From: Mesorhizobium sp. STM 4661
GTDB taxonomy: Bacteria > Pseudomonadota > Alphaproteobacteria > Rhizobiales > Rhizobiaceae
Direction: 5' to 3'
Assembly (NCBI RefSeq): GCF_000359125.1
Contig: NZ_CAAF010000082.1
Location: 310,001 to 374,000, forward strand
DNA: 64,000 bases
Shown here: in pieces, positions 25,957 to 34,134 of the stretch
How the letters are laid out: every line of letters begins with the position of its first letter
Numbering within the stretch: the first letter of the stretch is position 1
Notes under the pieces: model-generated
What the model was told of the DNA's origin: nothing
Seen by the model: the letters and a program-made list of their open reading frames with translations, nothing else
Databases searched by the model: none
Made by a program: the position numbers and the translations under genes

Positions 25957-28900
25957 CCGGAACCAACAACGCCGCCAGCGACACCGGCTTTACCGCGCTG
26001 TTCATCCGCAGGCCGGTGATGGCCTTCGTGCTGAACACTTTGATCGCGGTCGCCGGCCTTGCCGCCTTTTACGGCGTCGAGATCCGCGAACTGCCGGATG
26101 TCGACCGCCCCGTCATCACCGTTAATACGACCTTCGAGGGCGCCGCGTCCGAAACCGTCGACCGCGAATTGACCGACGTGATCGAGGGCGCGGTCGGCCG
26201 CGTCTCCGGCGTCAAGTCGATCTCGTCGACCTCGTCCTTCGGCACCAGCCGCGTCACCATCGAATTCAACGACGGCGTCAACCTCGACGTCGCCGCCTCC
26301 GATGTGCGCGACGCCGTCGGCCGCGTCGCCAACCAGATGCCGGAGACGGCGGACGCGCCGCGTATCGTCAAGGCCGATGCCAATTCCGAGCCGGTGATGC
26401 GGCTGGCCGTCACCTCCGATACCATGTCGGTGCAGGACATGACGGTGATTGTCCAGGACCAGATCGAGGACGAGCTTGCCGCCGTCCCCGGTGTTGCCGA
26501 CGTCCAGGTCTCTGGCGACCGCGACAAGATTTTCCGCATCGACGTCGACCAGACCAAGCTGGCCAGCCAGGGCTTCACCGTCGCCGACCTCAGGGCGGCC
26601 CTTGCCTCGGTCGCCTTTGATTCGCCGGCGGGCTCGATCACCACGACCAATCAGGACCTGATCGTGCGCACCACGGCGGACGTGACCACGCCCGACGAGT
26701 TCGAGAACATCATCATCGGCGGCACAACGCGCATCCGCGACGTCGCCACCGTCACGCTCGGTCCCGATATCGGCCAGACCACATTGCGTTCCGACGGCAA
26801 GACCGGCATCGGCCTCGGCATCATCCGCCAGGCGGAGTCGAACACGCTGGATATTTCGACCGGCGTGAGGGCCGCCGTTGCCACGCTGCAGGCGAACCTG
26901 CCCGAGGGCATGTCGATCAAGGTCACCAGCGACGATGCGGTCTTCGTCAACGGCGCCGTGCATGAAGTCGAGATCGCGCTCGGCCTGTCCGTTTCCATCG
27001 TGCTGATCGTCATCTATGTCTTTCTCCTCGACTGGCGTGCGACGCTCATTCCGGGCCTCGCGATGCCGGTCGCCATGATCGGGACGATCGCCGCCATCTA
27101 TCTCGCCGGCTTCTCGGTCAACATACTGACGCTGCTCGCCCTGGTGCTGGCGACGGGCCTCGTCGTCGACGACGCCATCGTCGTGCTCGAAAACATCGTG
27201 CGACGACGCAACGAAGGCATGGGACCGCGCGCCGCCGCCGTGCTCGGCACGCAGGAGGTATTCTTCGCCGTCATCGCCACGACGCTGACGCTGGTCGCGG
27301 TCTTCGTGCCGATCTCCTTCCTGCCCGGTCAGACCGGCGGCCTGTTCCGCGAATTCGGCTTCGTGCTCGCCATCTCGGTGCTTTTGTCCTGCGTGGTGGC
27401 GCTGACCCTTTGCCCGATGCTCGCCTCGCGCATGCTGTCGAGCGCGCCGGTTCACCACGAAGGCGGCAACGGTGTCGGCGTCCGCATTGGCGGCGCGCTG
27501 AATGCGCTCTATAGGCGCTGCCTGCGCATCTGCCTCGACGCGCCGTGGATCGTGCTTCTGGTGGCGGTGCTGTTTGCGGCCACGGCCTTCACGCTGTTCG
27601 GCACGATCCGCCAGGAACTGACGCCGACCGAGGACCGCGCCGTCGTGCTCCTGCGCGTCAACGCGCCGCAAGGCGTCAGCCTCGATTACACGACCGAGCA
27701 GATGCAGAAGATCGAGAACCTGATCCAGCCGCTGCGCGACTCCGGCGAAATCCGCAGCACCTTCGCCAATGCCGGCCAGAACGGCGCCTACAACAGCGGC
27801 TTCATGGTGATGACGCTGGCGCCGTGGGACGAGCGCAGCCGCAGCCAGCAGCAGATCATGGCCGAGATCAGCCAACTCACCAGGCAGGTGCCGAGCGTCC
27901 GCGTCTTCCCGGTGCAACCCAACAGCCTCGGCATCCGCGGCGCCGGCAACGGCCTGCAGTTCGCGCTGGTCGGCAACGACCGCAAGGCGCTCGGCGATGC
28001 GGCGGTCGAGATCATCGCCGAGATGCAGAAGGACCCGCGCTTCCAGTCGCCGCGGCTCTCCGTCGATCCGACCCAGCCGCAGCTTTCCGTCGCCATCGAC
28101 CGCGAGCGCGCCTCCGATCTCGGCATCGACATCACCGGGCTTGCCGACACCACGCAGGCCATGCTCGACGGCAATGACGTCGTCGACGTCTATATCGCCG
28201 ACCGCAGCTACGGGGTGAAGCTGGTTTCGACGACCAACCCGATCAACGATCCGACCGATCTCGAAAACGTCTTCCTGAAGACGGGCGATGGCCGCTTCGT
28301 GCCGATGTCGACCATCGCCACGCTGACCGAGCGCGCCGTGCCGCCATCGCTGACCCGCGAGCAGCAGCAGCCGTCGGTGGCCATCACCTCCAACCTCGGC
28401 GGCGATTTCGCGCTTGGCCAGGCACTCACCCGCGCCGAGGAAATCGCCACGCCGCTTCTTCCGCCGGGCAGCCGCATCCTGCCGCTGGCCGAGGCCGCGA
28501 CGCTCGGCGAAACCAACAGCGCCATGGTCACCATCTTCGGCTTCGCGCTGGTCATCATCCTTCTGGTGCTCGCCGCCCAGTTCGAGAGCTTCGTCAGCGC
28601 CGTCATCATCATGGCGACGGTGCCGCTTGGCCTTGCCTGCGCGATCTTCGCTCTCTTGCTCAGCGGCACCAGCCTCAACGCCTACAGCCAGATCGGCCTG
28701 GTGCTGCTGGTCGGCGTCATGGCCAAGAACGGCATCCTGATCGTCGAGTTCGCCAATCAGCTGCGCGACCGTGGGCTCGGCGTGCGCGAGGCGATCGAGC
28801 AAGCCTCCATCATCCGGCTGCGGCCGGTGATGATGACGATGATCTGCACCGTACTCGGCGGCGTGCCGCTGGTGCTGGCAAGCGGCGCCGGCGCCGAGGC

Positions 28901-29084
28901 GCGCGTAGCACTCGGCTGGGTGATCGTCGGCGGGCTGGGGCTGGCCACCATCTCGACGCTGTTCCTGACGCCGGTCGCCTATTTGCTGCTGGGCCGTTTC
29001 GTCACCCCGAAGACACACGAGGAAGCGCGGCTGAAGCGCGAACTCGACGAAGCCGCCTACACCAATGTCGAGCCGGCGGAATAG
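25953..29084 (+). CDS. Efflux RND transporter permease subunit
   Basis: A 1043-residue inner-membrane RND pump of the AcrB/MexB superfamily. The N-terminus has the usual F-I-R-R-P-V-M-A-F-V helix. The proton-relay segment G-L-V-V-D-D-A-I-V-V-L-E-N lies at about residue 402, with two large periplasmic loops, and the last helix bundle includes L-L-V-G-V-M-A-K-N-G-I-L-I-V-E-F. The length matches the family. It is expressed with the adaptor through a 4-base overlap. Substrates could be drugs, detergents or plant phenolics and cannot be told from the sequence. Confidence 0.95.
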   Translation: MTGTNNAASDTGFTALFIRRPVMAFVLNTLIAVAGLAAFYGVEIRELPDVDRPVITVNTTFEGAASETVDRELTDVIEGAVGRVSGVKSISSTSSFGTSRVTIEFNDGVNLDVAASDVRDAVGRVANQMPETADAPRIVKADANSEPVMRLAVTSDTMSVQDMTVIVQDQIEDELAAVPGVADVQVSGDRDKIFRIDVDQTKLASQGFTVADLRAALASVAFDSPAGSITTTNQDLIVRTTADVTTPDEFENIIIGGTTRIRDVATVTLGPDIGQTTLRSDGKTGIGLGIIRQAESNTLDISTGVRAAVATLQANLPEGMSIKVTSDDAVFVNGAVHEVEIALGLSVSIVLIVIYVFLLDWRATLIPGLAMPVAMIGTIAAIYLAGFSVNILTLLALVLATGLVVDDAIVVLENIVRRRNEGMGPRAAAVLGTQEVFFAVIATTLTLVAVFVPISFLPGQTGGLFREFGFVLAISVLLSCVVALTLCPMLASRMLSSAPVHHEGGNGVGVRIGGALNALYRRCLRICLDAPWIVLLVAVLFAATAFTLFGTIRQELTPTEDRAVVLLRVNAPQGVSLDYTTEQMQKIENLIQPLRDSGEIRSTFANAGQNGAYNSGFMVMTLAPWDERSRSQQQIMAEISQLTRQVPSVRVFPVQPNSLGIRGAGNGLQFALVGNDRKALGDAAVEIIAEMQKDPRFQSPRLSVDPTQPQLSVAIDRERASDLGIDITGLADTTQAMLDGNDVVDVYIADRSYGVKLVSTTNPINDPTDLENVFLKTGDGRFVPMSTIATLTERAVPPSLTREQQQPSVAITSNLGGDFALGQALTRAEEIATPLLPPGSRILPLAEAATLGETNSAMVTIFGFALVIILLVLAAQFESFVSAVIIMATVPLGLACAIFALLLSGTSLNAYSQIGLVLLVGVMAKNGILIVEFANQLRDRGLGVREAIEQASIIRLRPVMMTMICTVLGGVPLVLASGAGAEARVALGWVIVGGLGLATISTLFLTPVAYLLLGRFVTPKTHEEARLKRELDEAAYTNVEPAE

Positions 29085-29089
29085 ACCGC

Positions 29090-30127
29090 CTAAGGCTTGA
29101 TGAACACTTTGCCGTTAGGTTTGGCTAGCTCCGCCGGAACCTTCGCCATCGCCTCGGCCAGCGGCACGACCGCCGTCACGTCGGTCGACCAGCGCCCGTC
29201 GGAAAAACGCTTCTGCGCCTCCATGATCGCCGGTCCGCGGCGGTCGCGGAACTGGCGCATCCATTCGCTCAGCCAAAAGCCCTCGATACGCTTGTGCTGG
29301 AAGATCAACTGCCCCGGCTCGCGGATCACCGTTGTGTCCGGGTCGAGCCGCCCATAGACGATCCAGCGCGAACGCTTCGGCATGGCGTCGAAGATGGCCG
29401 AAGCCAGCGGCCCGGTGACCGCGTCGAGGAAGATGCGCGGCTGCTCGGCCTTGATCACCTCGCGCAGCGTCGCCTTGAAATCCGCTGTCTTCTCGTTAAG
29501 CACATGGGCCGCGCCCATCTCCTTCAGAAGCGGGATCTGCTCGTCGCGACGCACGGTGACGATCGGCCTATATCCTTCCTCCCTGGCCAGGCCTGCTATC
29601 AGCTTGCAGAGCTGGCTGGCGCCTGCGGTCATGATGAAGGCCTTCTCGCCTTCCTGTTTGACGATGTCGAACATGGCGAGCGCGGTGAGCGGGTTGACGA
29701 TCATCGCCGCGCCATCCTCATCGCGGACCGTGTCGAGAAGCGGGATGCAGACGACCGCCTCGGCGACGGCGTACTCGGCCCATGAGCCCCAGTTGCTGAC
29801 GCCGGTGGCAAAGGCGACGCGCTTGCCGATCAGGCTCTTCGGGTAAGGCTCATCGCCGCTGGCGACGACTGTGCCGACGCCCTCGAAACCAGCCGGCTGG
29901 CCCTTGACCCGCGGCTGGCCATACTGGCCCTTGATGAAGGCGACGTCGGACGGGTTGATCGAGGCGAGACCGACCTTGATCAGCACCTGGCTTTGGCCCG
30001 GCACCGGCACCGCGATCACGCCCGGCTGCACATAAGGCTCCATCGCCTCCAGCGCGCTGGCGGAAGGCATCCTGGTGTAGCCGTCGCCGACGAGCAGGAG
30101 CGCTTTCATCTCAGATGGAACGTCCAT
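29090..30127 (-). CDS. Zinc-independent MDR oxidoreductase (quinone-oxidoreductase-like)
   Basis: A 345-residue medium-chain dehydrogenase/reductase. The GroES-like N-terminal half is recognisable from I-N-P-S-D-V-A-F-I-K-G-Q-Y and P-A-G-F-E-G-V-G-T-V-V-A-S-G, but the cysteine and histidine zinc ligands of true alcohol dehydrogenases are missing, as in quinone oxidoreductases. The nucleotide-binding turn reads T-A-G-A-S-Q-L-C-K-L-I-A, a loose version of the usual A-x-G-x-V-G motif. Two starts are possible, 30127 with GAAGAG upstream and 30109 (M-K-A-L-L-L-V), which better fits the family. It converges on the efflux pump gene. Confidence 0.85.
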   Translation of the reverse strand: MDVPSEMKALLLVGDGYTRMPSASALEAMEPYVQPGVIAVPVPGQSQVLIKVGLASINPSDVAFIKGQYGQPRVKGQPAGFEGVGTVVASGDEPYPKSLIGKRVAFATGVSNWGSWAEYAVAEAVVCIPLLDTVRDEDGAAMIVNPLTALAMFDIVKQEGEKAFIMTAGASQLCKLIAGLAREEGYRPIVTVRRDEQIPLLKEMGAAHVLNEKTADFKATLREVIKAEQPRIFLDAVTGPLASAIFDAMPKRSRWIVYGRLDPDTTVIREPGQLIFQHKRIEGFWLSEWMRQFRDRRGPAIMEAQKRFSDGRWSTDVTAVVPLAEAMAKVPAELAKPNGKVFIKP

Positions 30128-30248
30128 CGCTCTTCACCCTCTCACAAATGCGTAGGCACTTTACCCGTGGCAAGGATGACCGTACTTCGGGTAGCCTTGT
30201 CAACGCGAGCCCCTCACCCGGATGGCGAGAAGGCGCGGAGGAGTTGCA

Positions 30249-31064
30249 ATGAGCTATCTGGACGAGCTGTTTTCGGTCGCCGGCAAGACCGCGCTGGTGA
30301 CGGGCGCCGCGACCGGCATCGGCCGCATGGCGGCGGCAGCACTCGTCCGGGCCGGCGCCAGCGTCATGATCGCCTCGCGCAAGGGCGAGGATTGCATCAG
30401 GGTCGCCGGCGAATTGAACGGCCTCGGCGCCGCCGGCCGGGCGGAAGGCTTCGCCGGCGATGTCTCCAGCGAAACCGGCATCGCCGCGCTCGTCGCCGAA
30501 GTGAAGGCGCGGACCGACCGCCTGCATGTATTGGTCAACAATGCCGGCGTTTCCTGGGGCGCGCCGCTGGAGGACTTTCCCTACCACGCCTGGGCCAAGG
30601 TGTTCGGCGTCAACGTCACCGCCGTTTTCCATCTGACCCGCGAGCTTCTGCCGCTGCTCGATGCCGCCGCCAGCGATGCCGATCCGGCAAGGGTGATCAA
30701 TCTGGGCTCGGTGATGGGTACCCAGCCGCTCGCCGACGACGCCTATTCCTACACCGCCTCGAAGGCCGCGGTTCACCATCTGACGCGCACGCTGGCGATC
30801 GAATTCGCCGCGCGCCGCATCACCGTCAACGCCTTTGCCCCTGGACCTTTCCAGAGCCGGATGACCGCTTTCGCCACAGCGACCGAGGAACAGGCGAGAC
30901 ATGTTGGCCGCCATGTTCCGCTTCGTCGCATCGGCACACCGGATGACATTGCCGGCGCAACGCTCTATTTGTGCAGCCGTGCTGGCAGTTATGTCACCGG
31001 CGCCATCCTGCCGATCGACGGCGGGCAGTCGGTGCAGCATGGGCTGACACTGTTCAAGGAATGA
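30249..31064 (+). CDS. SDR family oxidoreductase
   Basis: A 271-residue classical short-chain dehydrogenase. T-G-A-A-T-G-I-G at about 17-24 binds the cofactor, N-N-A-G is at about 97-100, and the active site serine and Y-S-Y-T-A-S-K give the Ser-Tyr-Lys set. The start at 30249 has GGAGGAG 6 bases upstream. The stop at 31064 is 35 bases before the GTG start of the MaoC gene, so the two are one unit. Pairing of an SDR with a MaoC hydratase suggests acyl-CoA or polyhydroxyalkanoate-type metabolism. Confidence 0.9.
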   Translation: MSYLDELFSVAGKTALVTGAATGIGRMAAAALVRAGASVMIASRKGEDCIRVAGELNGLGAAGRAEGFAGDVSSETGIAALVAEVKARTDRLHVLVNNAGVSWGAPLEDFPYHAWAKVFGVNVTAVFHLTRELLPLLDAAASDADPARVINLGSVMGTQPLADDAYSYTASKAAVHHLTRTLAIEFAARRITVNAFAPGPFQSRMTAFATATEEQARHVGRHVPLRRIGTPDDIAGATLYLCSRAGSYVTGAILPIDGGQSVQHGLTLFKE

Positions 31065-31099
31065 AGCCGCCCGGGCGGCTGAAATGGAGGGACATCAGC

Positions 31100-31579
31100 G
31101 TGGAACCGATCAGTCTCGATGTGCTTCTGGCCAGCGTCGGCAAGGAAGTCGGCGTGTCGCCGTGGCGGGTGGTCTCGCAGCGCATGATCGACCAGTTCGC
31201 CGACGCCACCGACGATCACCAGTTCATCCATTGCGATCCGCAGCGCGCCAAGCGCGAAACACCGTTCGGTGGCACCATAGCGCATGGCTTCCTGTCGCTG
31301 TCGCTGTTGTCGGCGATGACTTTCGAGACCATGCCGCCGCTCGAAAACAGCAAGATGGGCGTCAATCACGGCTTCGATTCGCTGCGCTTCCTGGCCCCGG
31401 TGAAGACCGGCTCGCGCATCCGCACCCGCTTCGTGCTCGCCGACGTCAAGGTCAGGCCGTCGGGCTGGGTGCAGACGGCGCATGACGTGACCATCGAGAT
31501 CGAGGGCTCGAAAAAGCCGGCGCTGACCGCCCGCTGGCTGACGCTGACACTGATCGAGCGCCAGCCAGAGGAGGCTTGA
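31100..31579 (+). CDS. MaoC family (R)-hydratase/dehydratase
   Basis: A 159-residue single-hotdog protein. The (R)-specific enoyl-CoA hydratase signature is visible: D-A-T-D-D-H-Q-F-I-H near residues 33-42, providing the Asp/His catalytic pair, and G-G-T-I-A-H-G-F-L-S-L at about 58-68. The GTG at 31100 has GGAGGG 8 bases upstream and gives the normal family N-terminus; an in-frame ATG at 31061 overlapping the SDR stop is a weaker alternative. It probably hydrates a trans-2-enoyl-CoA made or used by the neighbouring SDR. Confidence 0.88.
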   Translation: MEPISLDVLLASVGKEVGVSPWRVVSQRMIDQFADATDDHQFIHCDPQRAKRETPFGGTIAHGFLSLSLLSAMTFETMPPLENSKMGVNHGFDSLRFLAPVKTGSRIRTRFVLADVKVRPSGWVQTAHDVTIEIEGSKKPALTARWLTLTLIERQPEEA

Positions 31580-31616
31580 AAGTCATCGGAGTGCCGGAAG
31601 CTCGAATTCGCAAGTA

Positions 31617-32318
31617 TCAGCGAGCGCCGGCTGAGATGAACTTCATGTTCCGGCTGACTTGCAGGGCGATGTAGACGACCAGCGAGCACCCGATCGGGAA
31701 GACGATCTCGTTGACGGCAGTTGTGATGGCCTGCGGCAGCGCGAGCGCAACGTCCTTCGCCAAGGCCGTCTCGATCGTCAGCACCGTGATTCCACCCCCG
31801 AACACCGCCCCAATCAAGGCGCCTGCCAGCATGAATTGCTGCGGGCGCGGTTTTTCCTTCGACGCAAGCGAGGCCAGTATCCAGCCGAGCAGGCCATATT
31901 CGATCGCCCGCAACACACCGAGCGTAGGGAGCGAGAGGATCACCGGTTTGGCGGACGCATCGAGTGCGCTCACCATGACCTTTTGCGTGCCCTTGGCGAT
32001 GCCCATCGCCAGTGGCGCGGCGATCGCGCCGATCAGTCCGCCGATCGAGGCACGCACCTTGGCGATCGCCGTGCCGAGGCTGACGCCGGCACAGACGAAG
32101 AACGACCACGTCACACCTTGCGCCAACTCGATCAGAACCTGGGTGGTGGCGGGGTGGGAACCCGCCGCAAATCTCACGGTCAGAATAAGGGCTTCCATGG
32201 CGAAGCCGAGTGCTATTCCCAACCATGCGACCATGACGACCCGCCTGAGCGCCAGTCTGGCGCTGTGAGAAAGTGGATCCGCGTCCGGTGTAGCGGATGT
32301 AAGCTCGGTCACGGCCAT
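31617..32318 (-). CDS. Uncharacterised multi-helix membrane protein
   Basis: A 233-residue protein with a 20-residue hydrophilic N-terminus and about six hydrophobic segments (near 27-50, 62-85, 92-107, 129-151, 163-185 and 200-222). Glycine and alanine are abundant in the helices. I do not recognise the family. Transporters, stress-linked channels and cyanobacterial-type eight-helix proteins were considered without a convincing motif. It converges on the MaoC gene and diverges from the TetR regulator across 233 bases, so it is a possible target of that regulator. Confidence 0.75.
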   Translation of the reverse strand: MAVTELTSATPDADPLSHSARLALRRVVMVAWLGIALGFAMEALILTVRFAAGSHPATTQVLIELAQGVTWSFFVCAGVSLGTAIAKVRASIGGLIGAIAAPLAMGIAKGTQKVMVSALDASAKPVILSLPTLGVLRAIEYGLLGWILASLASKEKPRPQQFMLAGALIGAVFGGGITVLTIETALAKDVALALPQAITTAVNEIVFPIGCSLVVYIALQVSRNMKFISAGAR

Positions 32319-32490
32319 ATCGGCCTCCTAGAAACGAAATTTCTTGCAGAGCAGCCAACTAGCCCCTGTCTGTAACAGCCTGGTGTTGCCTGTTTTTTGC
32401 CCGAGTAACACTTTGCCATCGATGTTCGGGCAAAATGACCCTGAACCGGCATAGCCAACCGCATTGCCGCAAAGCCGGTTTGATGCCGCC

Positions 32491-32518
32491 TTGTCCGATT
32501 CCGTACAGCGTATATAAT
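32491..32518 (+). promoter_or_regulatory. Promoter of the TetR regulator
   Basis: TTGTCC (32491-32496) and a perfect TATAAT (32513-32518) are 16 bases apart. They lie 33 bases before the proposed TTG start at 32552 and downstream of the ATG at 32483, which argues against that earlier start. A CGTAC pentamer (32502-32506) sits in the spacer, half of the palindrome found at 33272 and 33334. Confidence 0.6.
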
Positions 32519-32551
32519 TTAGCCAGCCACCAACAACAAAGGCAGGAAAAA

Positions 32552-33196
32552 TTGCCGCTGAGCGTCCAAACACGCCGCGAGAAGCAAAAGGCCGAACTGC
32601 GCTCCGAACTTGTCGAGGCGGCGCACAAGCTTGTCCAGGAAGAAGGCTATGAAGGCCTCACCATCCGCAAGCTGGCCAAGCGCGTCGGCTATGCGCCGAT
32701 GTCGGTCTATTCCTATTTCGCCGACAAGCAGGACATATTGTTCGCACTGGCCGAGGACGCCTTCGCGACGCTTGCCCGGCGCATCGAGGAGCATCCGTCC
32801 GACGATCCGATCGAGGCATTGCAGGCGGTCATGACGGAATATGCCGCCTTCGGGCTCGGCAATCCCAACGAATACCGCACCGTGTTCATGACCGAAAAGA
32901 CCAGGCCGCCGGAGGGCAAGACCTTCGCCGAGATGGAAGAAGGCAACCCGGCGATGAAGGTGCTGATCAGCAGAGTCGAGGCCTGCGTCGCCGCCGGCAA
33001 GCTCAAGGGCGATCCGCGCGCCATCGCCACCACGCTGTGGGCGGTCGGCCATGGCACGATCTCGCTGCTGATCACCTTCCCCTTCTATCCGTTCGGCGAC
33101 CCGCAGGCTTTCGTGAAGCGGATGTGCGATTTCGCGCTTGCCGGTCTGATGACGCAAGATATGCCGCCGCTGACGGAAACGCCGCCCAACTGCTGA
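32552..33196 (+). CDS. TetR/AcrR family transcriptional regulator
   Basis: A 214-residue regulator. The N-terminal helix-turn-helix is clear: E-L-V-E-A-A-H-K-L-V-Q-E-E-G-Y-E-G-L-T-I-R-K-L-A, then V-G-Y-A-P-M-S-V-Y-S-Y-F-A-D-K in the recognition helix (about residues 45-60). The C-terminal ligand domain is all-helical. A TTG codon at 32552 is proposed as the start, with GGCAGG 5 bases upstream and the promoter between it and the earlier ATG. It may control itself, the divergent membrane protein gene and the small exported protein gene that follows. Confidence 0.88.
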   Translation: MPLSVQTRREKQKAELRSELVEAAHKLVQEEGYEGLTIRKLAKRVGYAPMSVYSYFADKQDILFALAEDAFATLARRIEEHPSDDPIEALQAVMTEYAAFGLGNPNEYRTVFMTEKTRPPEGKTFAEMEEGNPAMKVLISRVEACVAAGKLKGDPRAIATTLWAVGHGTISLLITFPFYPFGDPQAFVKRMCDFALAGLMTQDMPPLTETPPNC

Positions 33197-33271
33197 CCAA
33201 CTGGTATTCCCGCACAGTTTGATCGGCCGGCGCTTTAACCGTGCGACATTTTGGCTTTTTAAGAAAATTTG

Positions 33272-33287
33272 ATCGTACGTGTACGAT
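33272..33287. promoter_or_regulatory. Palindromic operator, upstream copy
   Basis: A 16-base palindrome with arms ATCGTAC and GTACGAT and a 2-base centre. It lies 7 bases upstream of the -35 hexamer of the promoter before the small exported protein gene. Its core CGTAC-N2-GTACG is repeated at 33334-33345. The size and symmetry suit a TetR-type dimer, and a TetR gene ends 75 bases upstream. Confidence 0.65.
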
Positions 33288-33294
33288 TTCTGAC

Positions 33295-33323
33295 TTGAAG
33301 TCACGCGTCTTCGGGCGTATTTG
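33295..33323 (+). promoter_or_regulatory. Promoter of the small exported protein
   Basis: TTGAAG (33295-33300) and TATTTG (33318-33323) are 17 bases apart, placing transcription start near 33331, on the edge of the second palindrome. The arrangement operator, promoter, operator fits a tightly repressed gene. Confidence 0.5.
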
Positions 33324-33333
33324 TACGCTGCAT

Positions 33334-33345
33334 CGTACATGTACG
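33334..33345. promoter_or_regulatory. Palindromic operator, downstream copy
   Basis: A perfect 12-base palindrome CGTACATGTACG sharing the CGTAC-N2-GTACG core with the site at 33272. A further GTACG at 33323-33327 abuts it. It lies at about the transcription start of the gene at 33371, where binding would block initiation. Confidence 0.65.
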
Positions 33346-33370
33346 GAAAAGATTTGACCGGAGACAGATG

Positions 33371-33622
33371 ATGAAAAAGACAGTCCTCACCCTCGCCGCC
33401 GTGCTTGCTTTCTCGGGCGCCGCCTTCGCCGGCACCAGCCAGCCGGCCAAGCAGACGCCAGCAGCGGCCTGCATCCACACCAACGCCAATGTGAAGCTCG
33501 ATTGCGGCGCGACCGGCTCGGTCGAAAAGACCGGCGTCGCGACCAAGACCGGCTCGGTCGACGGCAAGGGTCCGAAGCTTGGTATCGACATCAATCCGTG
33601 GATCGTGCCCAGCACGTTCTGA
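33371..33622 (+). CDS. Small exported protein, family not firmly recognised
   Basis: An 83-residue protein with a clear Sec signal peptide (K-K, hydrophobic core T-V-L-T-L-A-A-V-L-A-F, cleavage after A-F-A). The mature ~63 residues are polar, rich in Thr, Lys and Gly, with two cysteines (A-C-I-H and D-C-G-A) that could form a disulfide. It resembles the small DUF680-type proteins of mesorhizobia in its N-terminus, but the rest is not a confident match. GGAG precedes the second of two tandem ATGs by 7 bases. It has its own promoter bracketed by two palindromes and is followed by a strong stem-loop. Confidence 0.8.
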   Translation: MKKTVLTLAAVLAFSGAAFAGTSQPAKQTPAAACIHTNANVKLDCGATGSVEKTGVATKTGSVDGKGPKLGIDINPWIVPSTF

Positions 33623-33669
33623 TGCATGTCGCGCAAAAGTGCGCAGCGGTTTTGCGATAACGACATGCA
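33623..33669. repeat. Long imperfect stem-loop, possible terminator and repeat
   Basis: Starting right after the stop of the exported protein, arms TGCATGTCG (33623-33631) and CGACATGCA (33661-33669) enclose a second stem CGCAAAA/TTTTGCG. It ends in an A-rich tract, so it could end transcription from the opposite strand as well. The same palindrome type is common between genes in mesorhizobial genomes as I recall it. Confidence 0.7.
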
Positions 33670-33683
33670 TAAAAACAAGAATC

Positions 33684-33725
33684 TAAAGCGCGTCGCATGA
33701 GTCCGTTCAAACGCGACGCGCTTTA
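33684..33725. repeat. Palindromic intergenic repeat (GCGTCGC type)
   Basis: A perfect 13-bp inverted repeat, TAAAGCGCGTCGC (33684-33696) and GCGACGCGCTTTA (33713-33725), with a 16-base loop. It lies 15 bases after the stem-loop at 33623 and is similar in layout to the palindrome at 59309, which suggests a dispersed repeat family. Confidence 0.7.
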
Positions 33726-33844
33726 AGGTTCGGCAACGCGGCCCGAACGGTTATGACGACCCCGATATGACGACAAAGGGCGGCAGGAAATCCTGACCGC
33801 CCGTTTTCTTGACCACCAAGTACAGCTTCGCCGCGCCAGATGGA

Positions 33845-34075
33845 TTATTTCTTGCGCTTCTTCATTCCCGCTACGGTCTTGGCTTTGCCCGGTCTTGCGG
33901 GGGCGCCGGAAATGGACGTTCCTGTGATCGACACCGGATCGCTAGCCGGAAACGTATCCTCGAGACCTTCCTCGAGCTCCTCTTCCGCACTCACGTCGTG
34001 ACGTCTCTCATGTTCGAGCGAGCGCACAGCCGACGTCTTTTTAGCCTGTGATTTTGGCGCGGGTTTCGACGGCAT
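33845..34075 (-). CDS. Small highly charged hypothetical protein
   Basis: A 76-residue hydrophilic protein with a lysine-rich N-terminus (K-P-A-P-K-S-Q-A-K-K), an acidic middle with the striking motif E-E-E-L-E-E-G-L-E-D-T-F-P-A-S-D-P-V-S, and a basic C-terminus ending K-K-R-K-K. The L-E-D-T-F-P-A-S-D-P segment recurs in small uncharacterised proteobacterial proteins. The start at 34075 has AGGGAG 7 bases upstream; an ATG two codons earlier (34081) is possible. No enzymatic motif is present. It could bind nucleic acid or a partner protein. Confidence 0.7.
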   Translation of the reverse strand: MPSKPAPKSQAKKTSAVRSLEHERRHDVSAEEELEEGLEDTFPASDPVSITGTSISGAPARPGKAKTVAGMKKRKK

Positions 34076-34134
34076 CGGCATTCTCCCTCGGCTTGCTGTC
34101 GCAAAACGATCCGGCGCGACGAATGTTCCTGGGC

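Noticed and set aside
25755..29018. A 1087-codon open frame antisense to the RND pump gene
   Set aside because: Its product is a low-complexity run of His, Arg, Asp and Gly typical of the antisense frame of GC-rich coding DNA, while the plus strand encodes a complete RND transporter.
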